Source: Streptomyces sp. Je 1-369
GTDB taxonomy: Bacteria > Actinomycetota > Actinomycetes > Streptomycetales > Streptomycetaceae
Reading direction: 5' to 3'
NCBI RefSeq assembly: GCF_026810505.1
Contig: NZ_CP101750.1
Location: 1,207,448-1,271,447 of the forward strand
DNA length: 64,000 bases
In this document: one piece after another, positions 1 through 5,857 of the stretch
Numbering within the stretch: position 1 is the stretch's first letter
Layout: each line of letters begins with the position of its first letter
Translations under genes and position numbers: made by a program
Notes under the pieces: model-generated
What the model saw: only the letters and a program-made list of their open reading frames with translations
What the model was told of the DNA's origin: nothing
Databases searched by the model: none

Positions 1-1
1 C

Positions 2-76
2 GTGCTGGCCATGCGCTGCTCGGAGCTCGGCCGCCGCCTGCGCGACCTCATTCCCTACCAGCCATGTGCGCAGTGA
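2..76 (+). CDS. C-terminal end of an upstream gene, cut by the window edge
   Basis: The frame opening at base 2 reads 24 residues ending in YQPCAQ and stops at TGA 74-76. It overlaps the ATG of the next ORF (64) by 13 bases, a spacing common in tightly packed actinomycete accessory genes. The fragment is mostly basic and leucine-rich and has no recognisable motif, so no function can be given. That it is coding is inferred only from codon bias (G/C third positions) and the overlap. Confidence 0.45.
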   Translation: MLAMRCSELGRRLRDLIPYQPCAQ

Positions 77-303
77 GCGCGCGCGTTCGCGTCCCGTGCC
101 CGCCCTGCTTGCGGGCGATGCTGCGGAAGGCGCCCGCCGAGCCGCACGACTGCCAGCTGACGACGGCAGTGGCCATTGAGGGGGCCCACCTTGTCGTCGG
201 GCCCATCACGGACTGCCCGTGCCGGTGCCCGGTCATGCAGGAGAGCGAGGCGCTGCAAACGGCGCGCGCTCAGGCCCGGCTCGCGTCAGGCCCGCAGGGC
301 TGA
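64..303 (+). CDS. hypothetical small cysteine-rich protein
   Basis: A 79-residue ORF starts at ATG 64 inside the end of the preceding gene. It has a CPPC pair near residue 12 and a second cysteine cluster (CPCRCP) near residue 51, with a short hydrophobic stretch (AHLVVGPI) between them. The cysteine pairs could bind a metal, but I do not recognise a family. The next gene starts 80 bases downstream, so the two may be cotranscribed. Small overlapping ORFs of this kind are common at the edges of Streptomyces integrative elements. The start codon is chosen only because it is the first ATG in frame; no good ribosome-binding site is visible because the start lies inside the upstream gene. Confidence 0.35.
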   Translation: MCAVSARVRVPCPPCLRAMLRKAPAEPHDCQLTTAVAIEGAHLVVGPITDCPCRCPVMQESEALQTARAQARLASGPQG

Positions 304-383
304 CCACCCCAGAACCTCCTGCCGCGCACGCGGCAGGTGACCCAGCCCTGGCCCGGCCAGGACCTACCCCAAGGAGACGCCCC

Positions 384-722
384 ATGGGCACGCTCACCAA
401 CGGCAGGACCACGATCCCCTTCGACAACTGGTCTGCGCCCCACCTCGACTGGCGTAAGGCGGGCCGGACCGACCTCGACCCGATCCTGAAGGACTGCGTG
501 ATCCTCGCCGCGGCCCCGGACGCCAAGGGCCATCCGCACCACAGCATCCCGGACGGGACGCGCATGGTCGCGATCAGCGACGACAAGGACCAGGAGTCGC
601 CAGTGCTGTACATGAGCCGACTCGAGATCAGTAAGTTCTTCGACGGGGTGATCGCGGGTGAGTTCGACGAGTTCCGGGCGAGCGAGGGCGAGCTCGCAGC
701 AGCAGCTGCCGCCACAACCTGA
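384..722 (+). CDS. DUF397-like small acidic protein
   Basis: The 112-residue protein starts at ATG 384 behind a good AAGGAG site (about 371-376). Its second half resembles the DUF397 signature: a charged patch (ISDDKDQESPVLYMS), then a hydrophobic helix and the closing FDGVIAGEFDEF, which matches the family's usual W/F-x-x-F-x-x-G-V-K-x-G-E-F-D ending. DUF397 proteins in Streptomyces are small partners encoded beside XRE-type DNA-binding proteins of the WhiJ/BldB type. Here an XRE regulator lies 0.3 kb downstream on the other strand, which fits such a pair, although they are convergent rather than adjacent in one operon. The alanine-rich tail (ELAAAAAATT) is unusual. Role in regulation is inferred from the family, not shown. 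Confidence 0.6.
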   Translation: MGTLTNGRTTIPFDNWSAPHLDWRKAGRTDLDPILKDCVILAAAPDAKGHPHHSIPDGTRMVAISDDKDQESPVLYMSRLEISKFFDGVIAGEFDEFRASEGELAAAAAATT

Positions 723-951
723 CCCGGGCAGCGAGACGCCGCGCGACAACGGGCGCTCGCTGGCGAGCGGTCCTATCTGCGCTGAGCACGACGGGCCGCC
801 GATGCGTACGATCCGCAGCTCGGCGGGGTCCAGCATCTGCCCTGTCTGTACACCCCTCGGTGCGACGCCGGCGCAGACAGCCTTGATCGTGCATAGGCAG
901 AACGCGATTCTCGACGGCCCGTACTGGCGTGAGGGCGGACGGGCCACCTGA
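658..951 (+). CDS. hypothetical protein, possible zinc-ribbon-like
   Basis: A GTG-initiated ORF of 97 codons begins inside the 3' end of the DUF397-like gene (65-base overlap) and stops at 949-951. The first 35 residues are low-complexity; the later part has C-A-E-H and C-P-V-C pairs (about residues 42-65) followed by a plausible helix (TPAQTALIVHRQNAIL). The cysteine/histidine spacing could bind zinc. The start is uncertain: no clear ribosome site is seen and a start nearer the first cysteine is possible. I do not recognise a family and it may not be a gene. Confidence 0.3.
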   Translation: MSSTSSGRARASSQQQLPPQPDPGSETPRDNGRSLASGPICAEHDGPPMRTIRSSAGSSICPVCTPLGATPAQTALIVHRQNAILDGPYWREGGRAT

Positions 952-1015
952 CCCGCCAGCCCTACCTGACCGCGGCCTCGGCCGGCTCCCCCGATCCGAC
1001 CGAGGCCGCCCACCG

Positions 1016-1249
1016 CTAGCGGACCAGGTCGGACAGCGGGGTATTGAGAGCATCCGCGACGAGCAGGAGATCAATCAAGTTGGGTGGCGTGGCAGCCGAC
1101 TCCCACCGATGGATCGTCTTGTGGTCACGGCCAACACGTTCGCCCAGTTGGACTTGCGAAAGGTGGGCACCTTTGCGTGCCTGTCGGATGCGCTCGCCGA
1201 TGACCCGGAGGTGGGCGTGTACCCATACGGGCATCGGGTCGAGGGGCAC
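1016..1249 (-). CDS. XRE-family helix-turn-helix regulator
   Basis: A 77-residue protein with a single lambda-Cro/HTH_3 type domain filling residues about 16-75. The recognition core is QARKGAHLSQVQLGERVGRD followed by HKTIHRWESA and the closing helix LLLVADALNTPLSDLV. It should bind DNA as a dimer. ATG 1249 is the first start; an alternative is ATG 1234 (MPVW...). There is no effector domain, so it is likely a small repressor of its own locus. An 18-bp inverted repeat at 1283-1300, about 34 bases upstream of the start, is a likely autoregulatory site. It may pair functionally with the DUF397-like protein at 384-722. Confidence 0.75.
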   Translation of the reverse strand: MPLDPMPVWVHAHLRVIGERIRQARKGAHLSQVQLGERVGRDHKTIHRWESAATPPNLIDLLLVADALNTPLSDLVR

Positions 1250-1282
1250 TCGTACACGCTGGAACGATCTTGTTCGGAAGTC

Positions 1283-1300
1283 TTTACCAGCGATGGTAAA
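1283..1300. promoter_or_regulatory. inverted repeat upstream of the XRE gene, candidate operator
   Basis: TTTACC and GGTAAA form perfect 6-bp arms around a 6-base spacer (AGCGAT). The site sits in an AT-richer patch 34 bases upstream of the XRE start codon, where the promoter should be. Autorepression is inferred from position; no binding data exist. Confidence 0.45.
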
Positions 1301-1469
1301 TCTTGAGATCTTGGGATTCCGCAGATAAATGCGTGATCTCTAGCCAACGCCCGTACGGAGCGTTACAACTTCGCACCCCGCGTGCGCTGCACACATAGGA
1401 GCGCGCAGTACGCACGGTTGCGTTAACAGTGGCTCTCACCTGGACTGGGATGTCACTACCGCCAGACGG

Positions 1470-1512
1470 TCGCCCGCCCGCCGTGAGTACCCCCTCGTCG
1501 GCGAGCGGGCGA
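1470..1512. repeat. imperfect inverted repeat in the gene-poor stretch
   Basis: TCGCCCGC at 1470-1477 pairs with GCGGGCGA at 1505-1512, and inside it CGCCG (1479-1483) pairs with CGGCG (1499-1503), leaving a 15-base loop. No gene ends next to it, so it may be an RNA structure or a remnant terminator. Confidence 0.4.
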
Positions 1513-1663
1513 CCCCCCTCACATTCGGTACTCGTTCACCAAATCCGACCATCAGCTAGGCGACATGTCCGTGACACGTGCCAGGTCGGCGCGTTACACA
1601 GAATGGCCAGGGCGGGAGCATGTCCGCCTCCCCGGGTGGAGTTCCCGTCCTGGTTCACACAGA

Positions 1664-1695
1664 GCAGCCCCCGCGGTTCGTCCGCCGGGGGCTGC
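1664..1695. terminator. orphan terminator-like hairpin
   Basis: GCAGCCCCC at 1664-1672 pairs perfectly with GGGGGCTGC at 1687-1695, with further G:C pairs inside. Neither strand has a recognised gene ending here and there is no T-run, which is normal for streptomycete terminators. It may mark the end of a lost gene. Confidence 0.45.
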
Positions 1696-1743
1696 TGCTG
1701 TTCCCCATGGGGAACGGATGGGGAATCGATCTTGAGAGCTGAG

Positions 1744-1773
1744 GCTAACTAGAGCTAATCCGAGCTAAGTACG
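1744..1773. repeat. three GCTAA repeats at 10-bp spacing
   Basis: GCTAA occurs at 1744, 1754 and 1764, exactly one helical turn apart, and a related GAGCT precedes them. Helically phased direct repeats can be protein-binding iterons or attachment-site arms. No partner is evident. Confidence 0.35.
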
Positions 1774-2163
1774 GCCATCAGCCTCAGTCGCCAACCTGCA
1801 GGAACGCCCTGACCTGCACCTCAACCGAAGGAACCATTGATCCAGACGATCACGGTTCCCCCTCTTCTGTTGGCCCCCTGTGGCTTGCCCGCAACACCCT
1901 GCCATGGAAACCCGGCCCTGATGGGAGCGGAACCGCCCACGGCTCTCCGATGTCGCGGCACACCTCGTCAAGTGGATCGGCGCAACTTCACCCCAAGGTG
2001 TGGCGCTGCCCTTCCGTGAATCGTTCCCGCAGTGCAGGGCGCATCTACCCCCGCTAGCGTTTTCCCGGCAGGCCCCCCAGTCCCCGGGTGTCTCTCACTA
2101 ACTGGCACTCCCGTTGCGCCACACCCCCGTCGGGGGCATTCGGCGCCGGCGCTGGGGGGATGG

Positions 2164-2559
2164 ATGCGGCAGCACGAACTGAAGACATTCACGCGCGAGG
2201 ACTCCGATCAGCCTCCGCGGGTGTACGGACTCGACCACGCCATAGTGATCGAACTCTACGGAGAGATCGACCTGGTGGCCTACCAGCGCGCCGTCGCGCT
2301 GATGGACGCCGTGACCGCGGGCCCGGAGGCCGTCGTGGTCATCGACCTGAGCCGGATCACGTTCATCGACTGTTCCGGACTCTCCCTCCTCATGCGGGCC
2401 CACCGGAGGGTGACGGCGCGCGGCGGGCGGCTGTGCATCGTCTGTTCGCACCGGCTGACGCTGCGCATGCTGCGCGTCACGAAGCTCACCGCGGCCCTGT
2501 CACCGGCGCCGACGCTCAGCGCGGCACTCCTCGATCCGCCCAACCACGAGGCGTCCTGA
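2164..2559 (+). CDS. STAS-domain protein (anti-sigma factor antagonist type)
   Basis: A 131-residue protein with one STAS domain spanning about residues 22-115. It shows the family's opening strand (AIVIELYGEIDLVAY), the second strand (AVVVIDLSRITFIDCSGL) and the following helix (SLLMRAHRRVTARG). The serine in DCSGL is the position that the cognate anti-sigma kinase phosphorylates in SpoIIAA/RsbV proteins. No anti-sigma factor or sigma factor gene is next to it, so its partner is elsewhere in the genome. ATG 2164 is chosen because the domain begins soon after and a G-rich patch lies just upstream; longer in-frame starts exist back to 2032. The 3' end overlaps the convergent TetR gene by 44 bases. 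Confidence 0.8.
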   Translation: MRQHELKTFTREDSDQPPRVYGLDHAIVIELYGEIDLVAYQRAVALMDAVTAGPEAVVVIDLSRITFIDCSGLSLLMRAHRRVTARGGRLCIVCSHRLTLRMLRVTKLTAALSPAPTLSAALLDPPNHEAS

Positions 2560-3202
2560 CGTTCTGCGCCGTCTCGTGGTGCAACTGGTAGTGCTCGCGC
2601 CAACTCGGGGTCGCCGCGCCGCCCATGACGGTCATCACCACGTCGTGGGCGAGGGTGTCCGTCACGGGCAGGTGACCGAAGAGGACCCGGTGGTACGTGG
2701 GGGCGCCGAGCATGTCCAGGAGCAGGTCGATGTCGGCGTCGGGGCGGATGTCGCCGCGCTCGACTCCACGCCGTAGGGCCGCCTCCGTGGTGGCCCTTCT
2801 GGGGTGGAAGATCGTCTCGGTGAAGACGCGGTCCAGGGCGGGGTCGTCGGCGAGCTCGGCCATGAGCGCGGGCAGCGTACGTCGGCCGAGGCTCCCCCCG
2901 AAGGCACGGCTGAGGGTGTCGATGCCCGCGATCAGGTCGCAGTGCGTGCATCCCGTGTCCGGCGTGGGCGCCGTCCCCATCGTGTCGGCCAGAGCCGCGA
3001 TGACGAGGTGCTGCCTGGACGGCCAGCGACGCCTGATGGCCGGTTTGGTCGTACCGGCGCGCCGCGCCACCGCCTCCATCGTCAGGGCGGGGTAACCCGC
3101 CTCCTCCAGCAGCTCCTGAGTCGCCGTCAGGATCGCCTCGTCGAGCCGCGTGTCGCGGGGGCGTCCTGCGGGGCGGGCCTGCGCGGGGTCGGGGGTTGCC
3201 AT
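2516..3202 (-). CDS. TetR-family repressor, divergent from an MFS efflux gene
   Basis: A 228-residue protein with the N-terminal TetR helix-turn-helix (LDEAILTATQELLEEAGYPALTMEAVARRAGTTKPAIRRRWPS in sequence, residues about 20-65) and an all-helical C-terminal ligand domain. ATG 3202 is preferred; an in-frame ATG at 3223 would lie inside the promoter region. It is divergent from the MFS gene starting at 3269, and a long palindrome at 3225-3253 lies between them, so it most likely represses both genes and is released by the exported compound. The 3' end overlaps the STAS gene tail to tail. The ligand is unknown. Confidence 0.85.
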   Translation of the reverse strand: MATPDPAQARPAGRPRDTRLDEAILTATQELLEEAGYPALTMEAVARRAGTTKPAIRRRWPSRQHLVIAALADTMGTAPTPDTGCTHCDLIAGIDTLSRAFGGSLGRRTLPALMAELADDPALDRVFTETIFHPRRATTEAALRRGVERGDIRPDADIDLLLDMLGAPTYHRVLFGHLPVTDTLAHDVVMTVMGGAATPSWREHYQLHHETAQNVRTPRGWADRGVPR

Positions 3203-3224
3203 GGGGGCGAGTATAGGTAGCATG

Positions 3225-3253
3225 ACGTTTCGTTCCGGACCGGATCGAAACGT
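3225..3253. promoter_or_regulatory. palindromic operator between tetR and MFS genes
   Basis: ACGTTTCG (3225-3232) and CGAAACGT (3246-3253) are perfect inverted arms, and the interior contains a second dyad, CCGG-A-CCGG. The site lies between the two divergent starts and ends just before the MFS ribosome-binding site AAAGGAGGAG, the classic place for a TetR dimer pair to bind. Confidence 0.7.
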
Positions 3254-3268
3254 AAAGGAGGAGCTACC

Positions 3269-4842
3269 TTGCCTGAGCAGGAGCCGAAGGCGGCGGAGGA
3301 CGCGGGTGGCTGTGGGGATGCGGGCGCGGGGACGGGGAAGGGGGCAGGGGCACGTGCGGGGAATGGCGTACGTGAGGACTTACGCGACTCCGTTGCCGGA
3401 ATCCGCGGAATACGTGCCGACGCCGCTACTGCCGCTGCCGACCACCGTGAAAGCGTCTTCCGTGCCCCCTACGCCGCCCTGACGTGGGGCATCGTGCTCT
3501 CGGTCGGACTGGTCGCCTTCGAGTCGATGGGCGTGGCCACCGTCCTGCCCGAGATCGCGGGGAGACTCGGCGGCCTCGGCGCGTACGGCTGGGGCCTGTC
3601 CGCGCTGATGCTCGCCAACCTCATCGGAACCGTCGCCGCGAGCCGCACCGCCGACCGGCGCGGCCCCGCCCGGCCGTTGGCGCTCGGCCTCGCCGTCTTC
3701 GCCGTCGGCTGCGCGCTGGCCGGATCGGCGCCCGACTGGCCGCTGTTCCTCACCGGGCGCTTCCTGCAAGGGCTGGGCGTCGGCGCCGTCATGGCACTCG
3801 CGTACACCGCGATCGCGCTGGCCTATCCGCAGCGGCTGCGCGCCCGGATGTTCGCGCTCGTGTCGGGCGGCTGGACCGTCCCCTCACTGATCGGCCCGAC
3901 GATCGCCGCACTCATCTCCGACCATGTGTCGTGGCGGGGCGTGTTCGTGCTCCTCCTTCCGCTGGTGGCGCTGGCGGCGGGCTCGCGCTGCCACCGCTGC
4001 GCCGCCTGGGCGGACCGGAACGGGTACCGGCGCCGGAATGCGGACCGTGGTGGTCCACGCCGGTGGCGCACAGCGTGCTGCTCGCCGCGGGCACGGGCGT
4101 TCTCCTGGCCGGCCTCGAACTGCGTCAACCGGTCCTGCTGGCAGTGCTGGTACTGGCCGGTGGCGCCGCGGCCGTCGGGGCGCTGCGCTCGGTGACCCCG
4201 GCCGGCACGCTCAGCGCGCGACGGGGTGTGCCGACGGGTGTCGTCCTGCGCTTCCTGCTCTGCGGCGCGTACTTCGGGAGCGAGGCGTTCCTGCCGCTCG
4301 GCCTGGTCGAGCTGCGGGGACTGAGCGCGACGGAGGCGGGGCTCGGTCTTTCGGCGGGCGCGATCACGTGGGTGCTGGGTGCGGCCTGGCAGGGCAGGGC
4401 CGACAGCCGTTGGAGCGGCCGGTCGCGGGCTGTGCCGATCGGGGTGGGGTTCGTGGTGCTGCTGGTCGGCATCGTGGTGATGGCCCTGGGCGTCCTGGTC
4501 GACGCGACACCTTCGTTGACGGCCGTGGCGGGGTGGGCGATCGGCGGTGCCGGCATGGGCGTCGCCTTCAACGCGGCGACCACGGACACCATGGAGCAGG
4601 CCCCCGCCGACCGGCAGGGCGAGGCGAGCGGCTCGATGCAGCTCGCACAGACGCTGGCGGTCGCGGTCCTCAGCGGTCTCGGGGGCGCGGCGGTGGCCTT
4701 GTCCGACGCACACGGGTCGCCGCACGGGTCGTCACACGGGTCGTCGGTGTCGGCCGCGCTGACGGCGACGTTCACGCTGACGGCGGTGCTGGCGGCGGCG
4801 GGGAGCCTGCTGGCACGGCGGATCAGGGTGGGGGCGGGGTGA
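3269..4842 (+). pseudogene. MFS drug-efflux transporter, frameshifted, with an early TTA codon
   Basis: Translation starts at TTG 3269 behind AAAGGAGGAG. The first frame gives a hydrophilic head of about 70 residues, then the first MFS half (SVGLVAFESMGVATVLPEIA, DRRGPARPLALG, GRFLQGLGVGAVMALAYTAIALAYP), and ends abnormally at 4195. From about 3980 the MFS sequence continues in the next frame (SVLLAAGTGVLLAGLELRQP onward) to TGA 4842. A single base missing near 3978-4000 restores one ORF of about 524 codons, the normal size for a 12-14-helix exporter. TTA at 3380-3382 (codon 38) is in frame and would make translation depend on bldA tRNA. The divergent TetR and palindrome suggest substrate-induced efflux. 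The shift may be a real mutation or a sequencing error. Confidence 0.8.
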
Positions 4843-4906
4843 GACGTGGGGCTCGAGCGGCTAAGTCCTACGGCCCGCCCTGCCGTTCATCTCCGTTCAG
4901 CGGCCC

Positions 4907-4958
4907 CGTTCATCGGCTCCGTTCATCGGCTCCGTTCATCGGCTCCGTTCATCGGCCG
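4907..4958. repeat. four tandem 13-bp repeats
   Basis: The unit CGTTCATCGGCTC is repeated head to tail at 4907, 4920, 4933 and 4946, the last copy diverging at its end; one degenerate copy precedes it. The array follows the MFS gene and overlaps the end of a small minus-strand ORF. Confidence 0.75.
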
Positions 4959-5115
4959 TGAGACCACGAAGTGACCACAACCCGTACAGGGCCAGCAGCG
5001 GCTTGCCGAGCACCCACTCACCGAGGCGGTAGTCCTCTGCGCGCACCAGCTTCTCCGCGAGGTCGGGGCGCTGCCGCCGCAAGTACGCAGTGGGATGAGA
5101 GCGCAGTTCAGCCAT
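4936..5115 (-). CDS. hypothetical 59-residue protein
   Basis: A short ORF from ATG 5115 to TGA 4936 with coding-like composition: an N-terminal charged helix (MAELRSHPTAYLRRQRPDLA) then EKLVRAEDYRLGEWVLGKP and a hydrophobic segment (LLALYGLWSLRGL). A GGGGTG sequence precedes the start. Its stop lies inside the 13-bp tandem repeats. An overlapping frame encodes a membrane-like N-terminus (MRRRSVLATAGVAALVWGEWL), so a frameshifted longer gene is another possibility. No family is recognised. Confidence 0.35.
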   Translation of the reverse strand: MAELRSHPTAYLRRQRPDLAEKLVRAEDYRLGEWVLGKPLLALYGLWSLRGLTADERSR

Positions 5116-5225
5116 TCACCCCAGACCAGGGCCGCGACCCCGGCCGTCGCCAGTACTGACCTACGTCGCATGCGGCGGCTCCAGGCACCAGAGGGCCGCC
5201 GTACCCACGGCACTACTGTGGCCCG

Positions 5226-5792
5226 ATGGTTCACGTGCGGGCAATGGATGAGGCCGACATCGCGGCCGTCTCGGCGGTGCGAGTCCGGGGGTGGCAGGCG
5301 GCGTACGCGGGCATCGTCCCCCAGACGTACCTGTCGGCGATGACGGTCGAGGGCGACACGGTCCTGCGGCGGCGGATGCTCTCCCAACCCCACCGTACCT
5401 CCCGGGACTTGGTTGCGGTCGACGACAGCGGCGACACGGTGGGCTGGGTCTGCTTCGGGCCGTGTCGGAGTGAGGTGTCCGTCGCGGGGCGGATGCAGAC
5501 GCAGATGCAGATGGAGGTGGGGGTGGAGGTGGAGGTACGGATCGGTGAGGTGTATGCCCTGTACGTCTCCCCCGAACTGACCGGCCAGGGCATCGGTGGC
5601 GAGCTCCTTGAGGAGGCGCACAGGCAGATGAAGGACCAGGGCTTCGGAACGTCGGTGTTGTGGGTGCTCGCCGACAACCGACGCGCTCGGCGTTTCTACG
5701 AGCGGGCGGGCTACGAAGCGGACGGCGCCACGCAGGACGACGCCTACGACGAGGTCACGCTCACGGAACTCCGCTTCCGGCGCGTGTTGTGA
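5226..5792 (+). CDS. GNAT-family N-acetyltransferase
   Basis: A 188-residue GNAT protein. The acetyl-CoA binding motif A is visible as YVSPELTGQGIGGELL (the Q/R-x-x-G-x-G/A loop) near residue 120, and motif B as NRRARRFYERAGY near residue 155. It should transfer an acetyl group from acetyl-CoA to an amine; the acceptor cannot be told. An oddity is a repetitive insertion (MQTQMQMEVGVEVEVRIG, about residues 92-108) encoded by simple-sequence DNA just before the core beta strand. No strong ribosome site precedes ATG 5226, so the mRNA may be leaderless or nearly so. It stands alone, between opposite-strand genes. Confidence 0.85.
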   Translation: MVHVRAMDEADIAAVSAVRVRGWQAAYAGIVPQTYLSAMTVEGDTVLRRRMLSQPHRTSRDLVAVDDSGDTVGWVCFGPCRSEVSVAGRMQTQMQMEVGVEVEVRIGEVYALYVSPELTGQGIGGELLEEAHRQMKDQGFGTSVLWVLADNRRARRFYERAGYEADGATQDDAYDEVTLTELRFRRVL

Positions 5793-5857
5793 GCCCGGCA
5801 GCGAGCACGGCGGCAGAGAAACGCCCCCCTCTCGCTACCGGACGTGCACGGATTGGC

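Larger units (their letters stand above)
1301..2163. other. gene-poor stretch between the XRE and STAS genes
   Basis: I see no convincing gene in these 860 bases. It contains two strong hairpins (1470-1512 and 1664-1695), a set of phased GCTAA repeats (1744-1773), and at about 1790-2050 pieces of protein-like sequence in three different frames (for example DVAAHLVKWIGATSPQG), which might be a decayed gene but which I cannot identify. No tRNA was recognised. The leader of the STAS gene occupies the last part. Confidence 0.5.

Noticed and set aside
1765..1971. Minus-strand 68-codon frame
   Set aside because: Arg/Gly/Cys-rich, no ribosome site, no similarity to a family.
1250..2163. tRNA gene or attachment site in the gene-poor stretch
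   Set aside because: Looked for a 7-bp acceptor stem and a T-loop GTTCRA pattern and found no match on either strand.
3484..4842. Second half of the MFS gene as an independent protein
   Set aside because: Its first 160 codons are Arg-rich out-of-frame sequence; only the part after about 3980 is MFS-like, so it is the continuation of the frameshifted gene.
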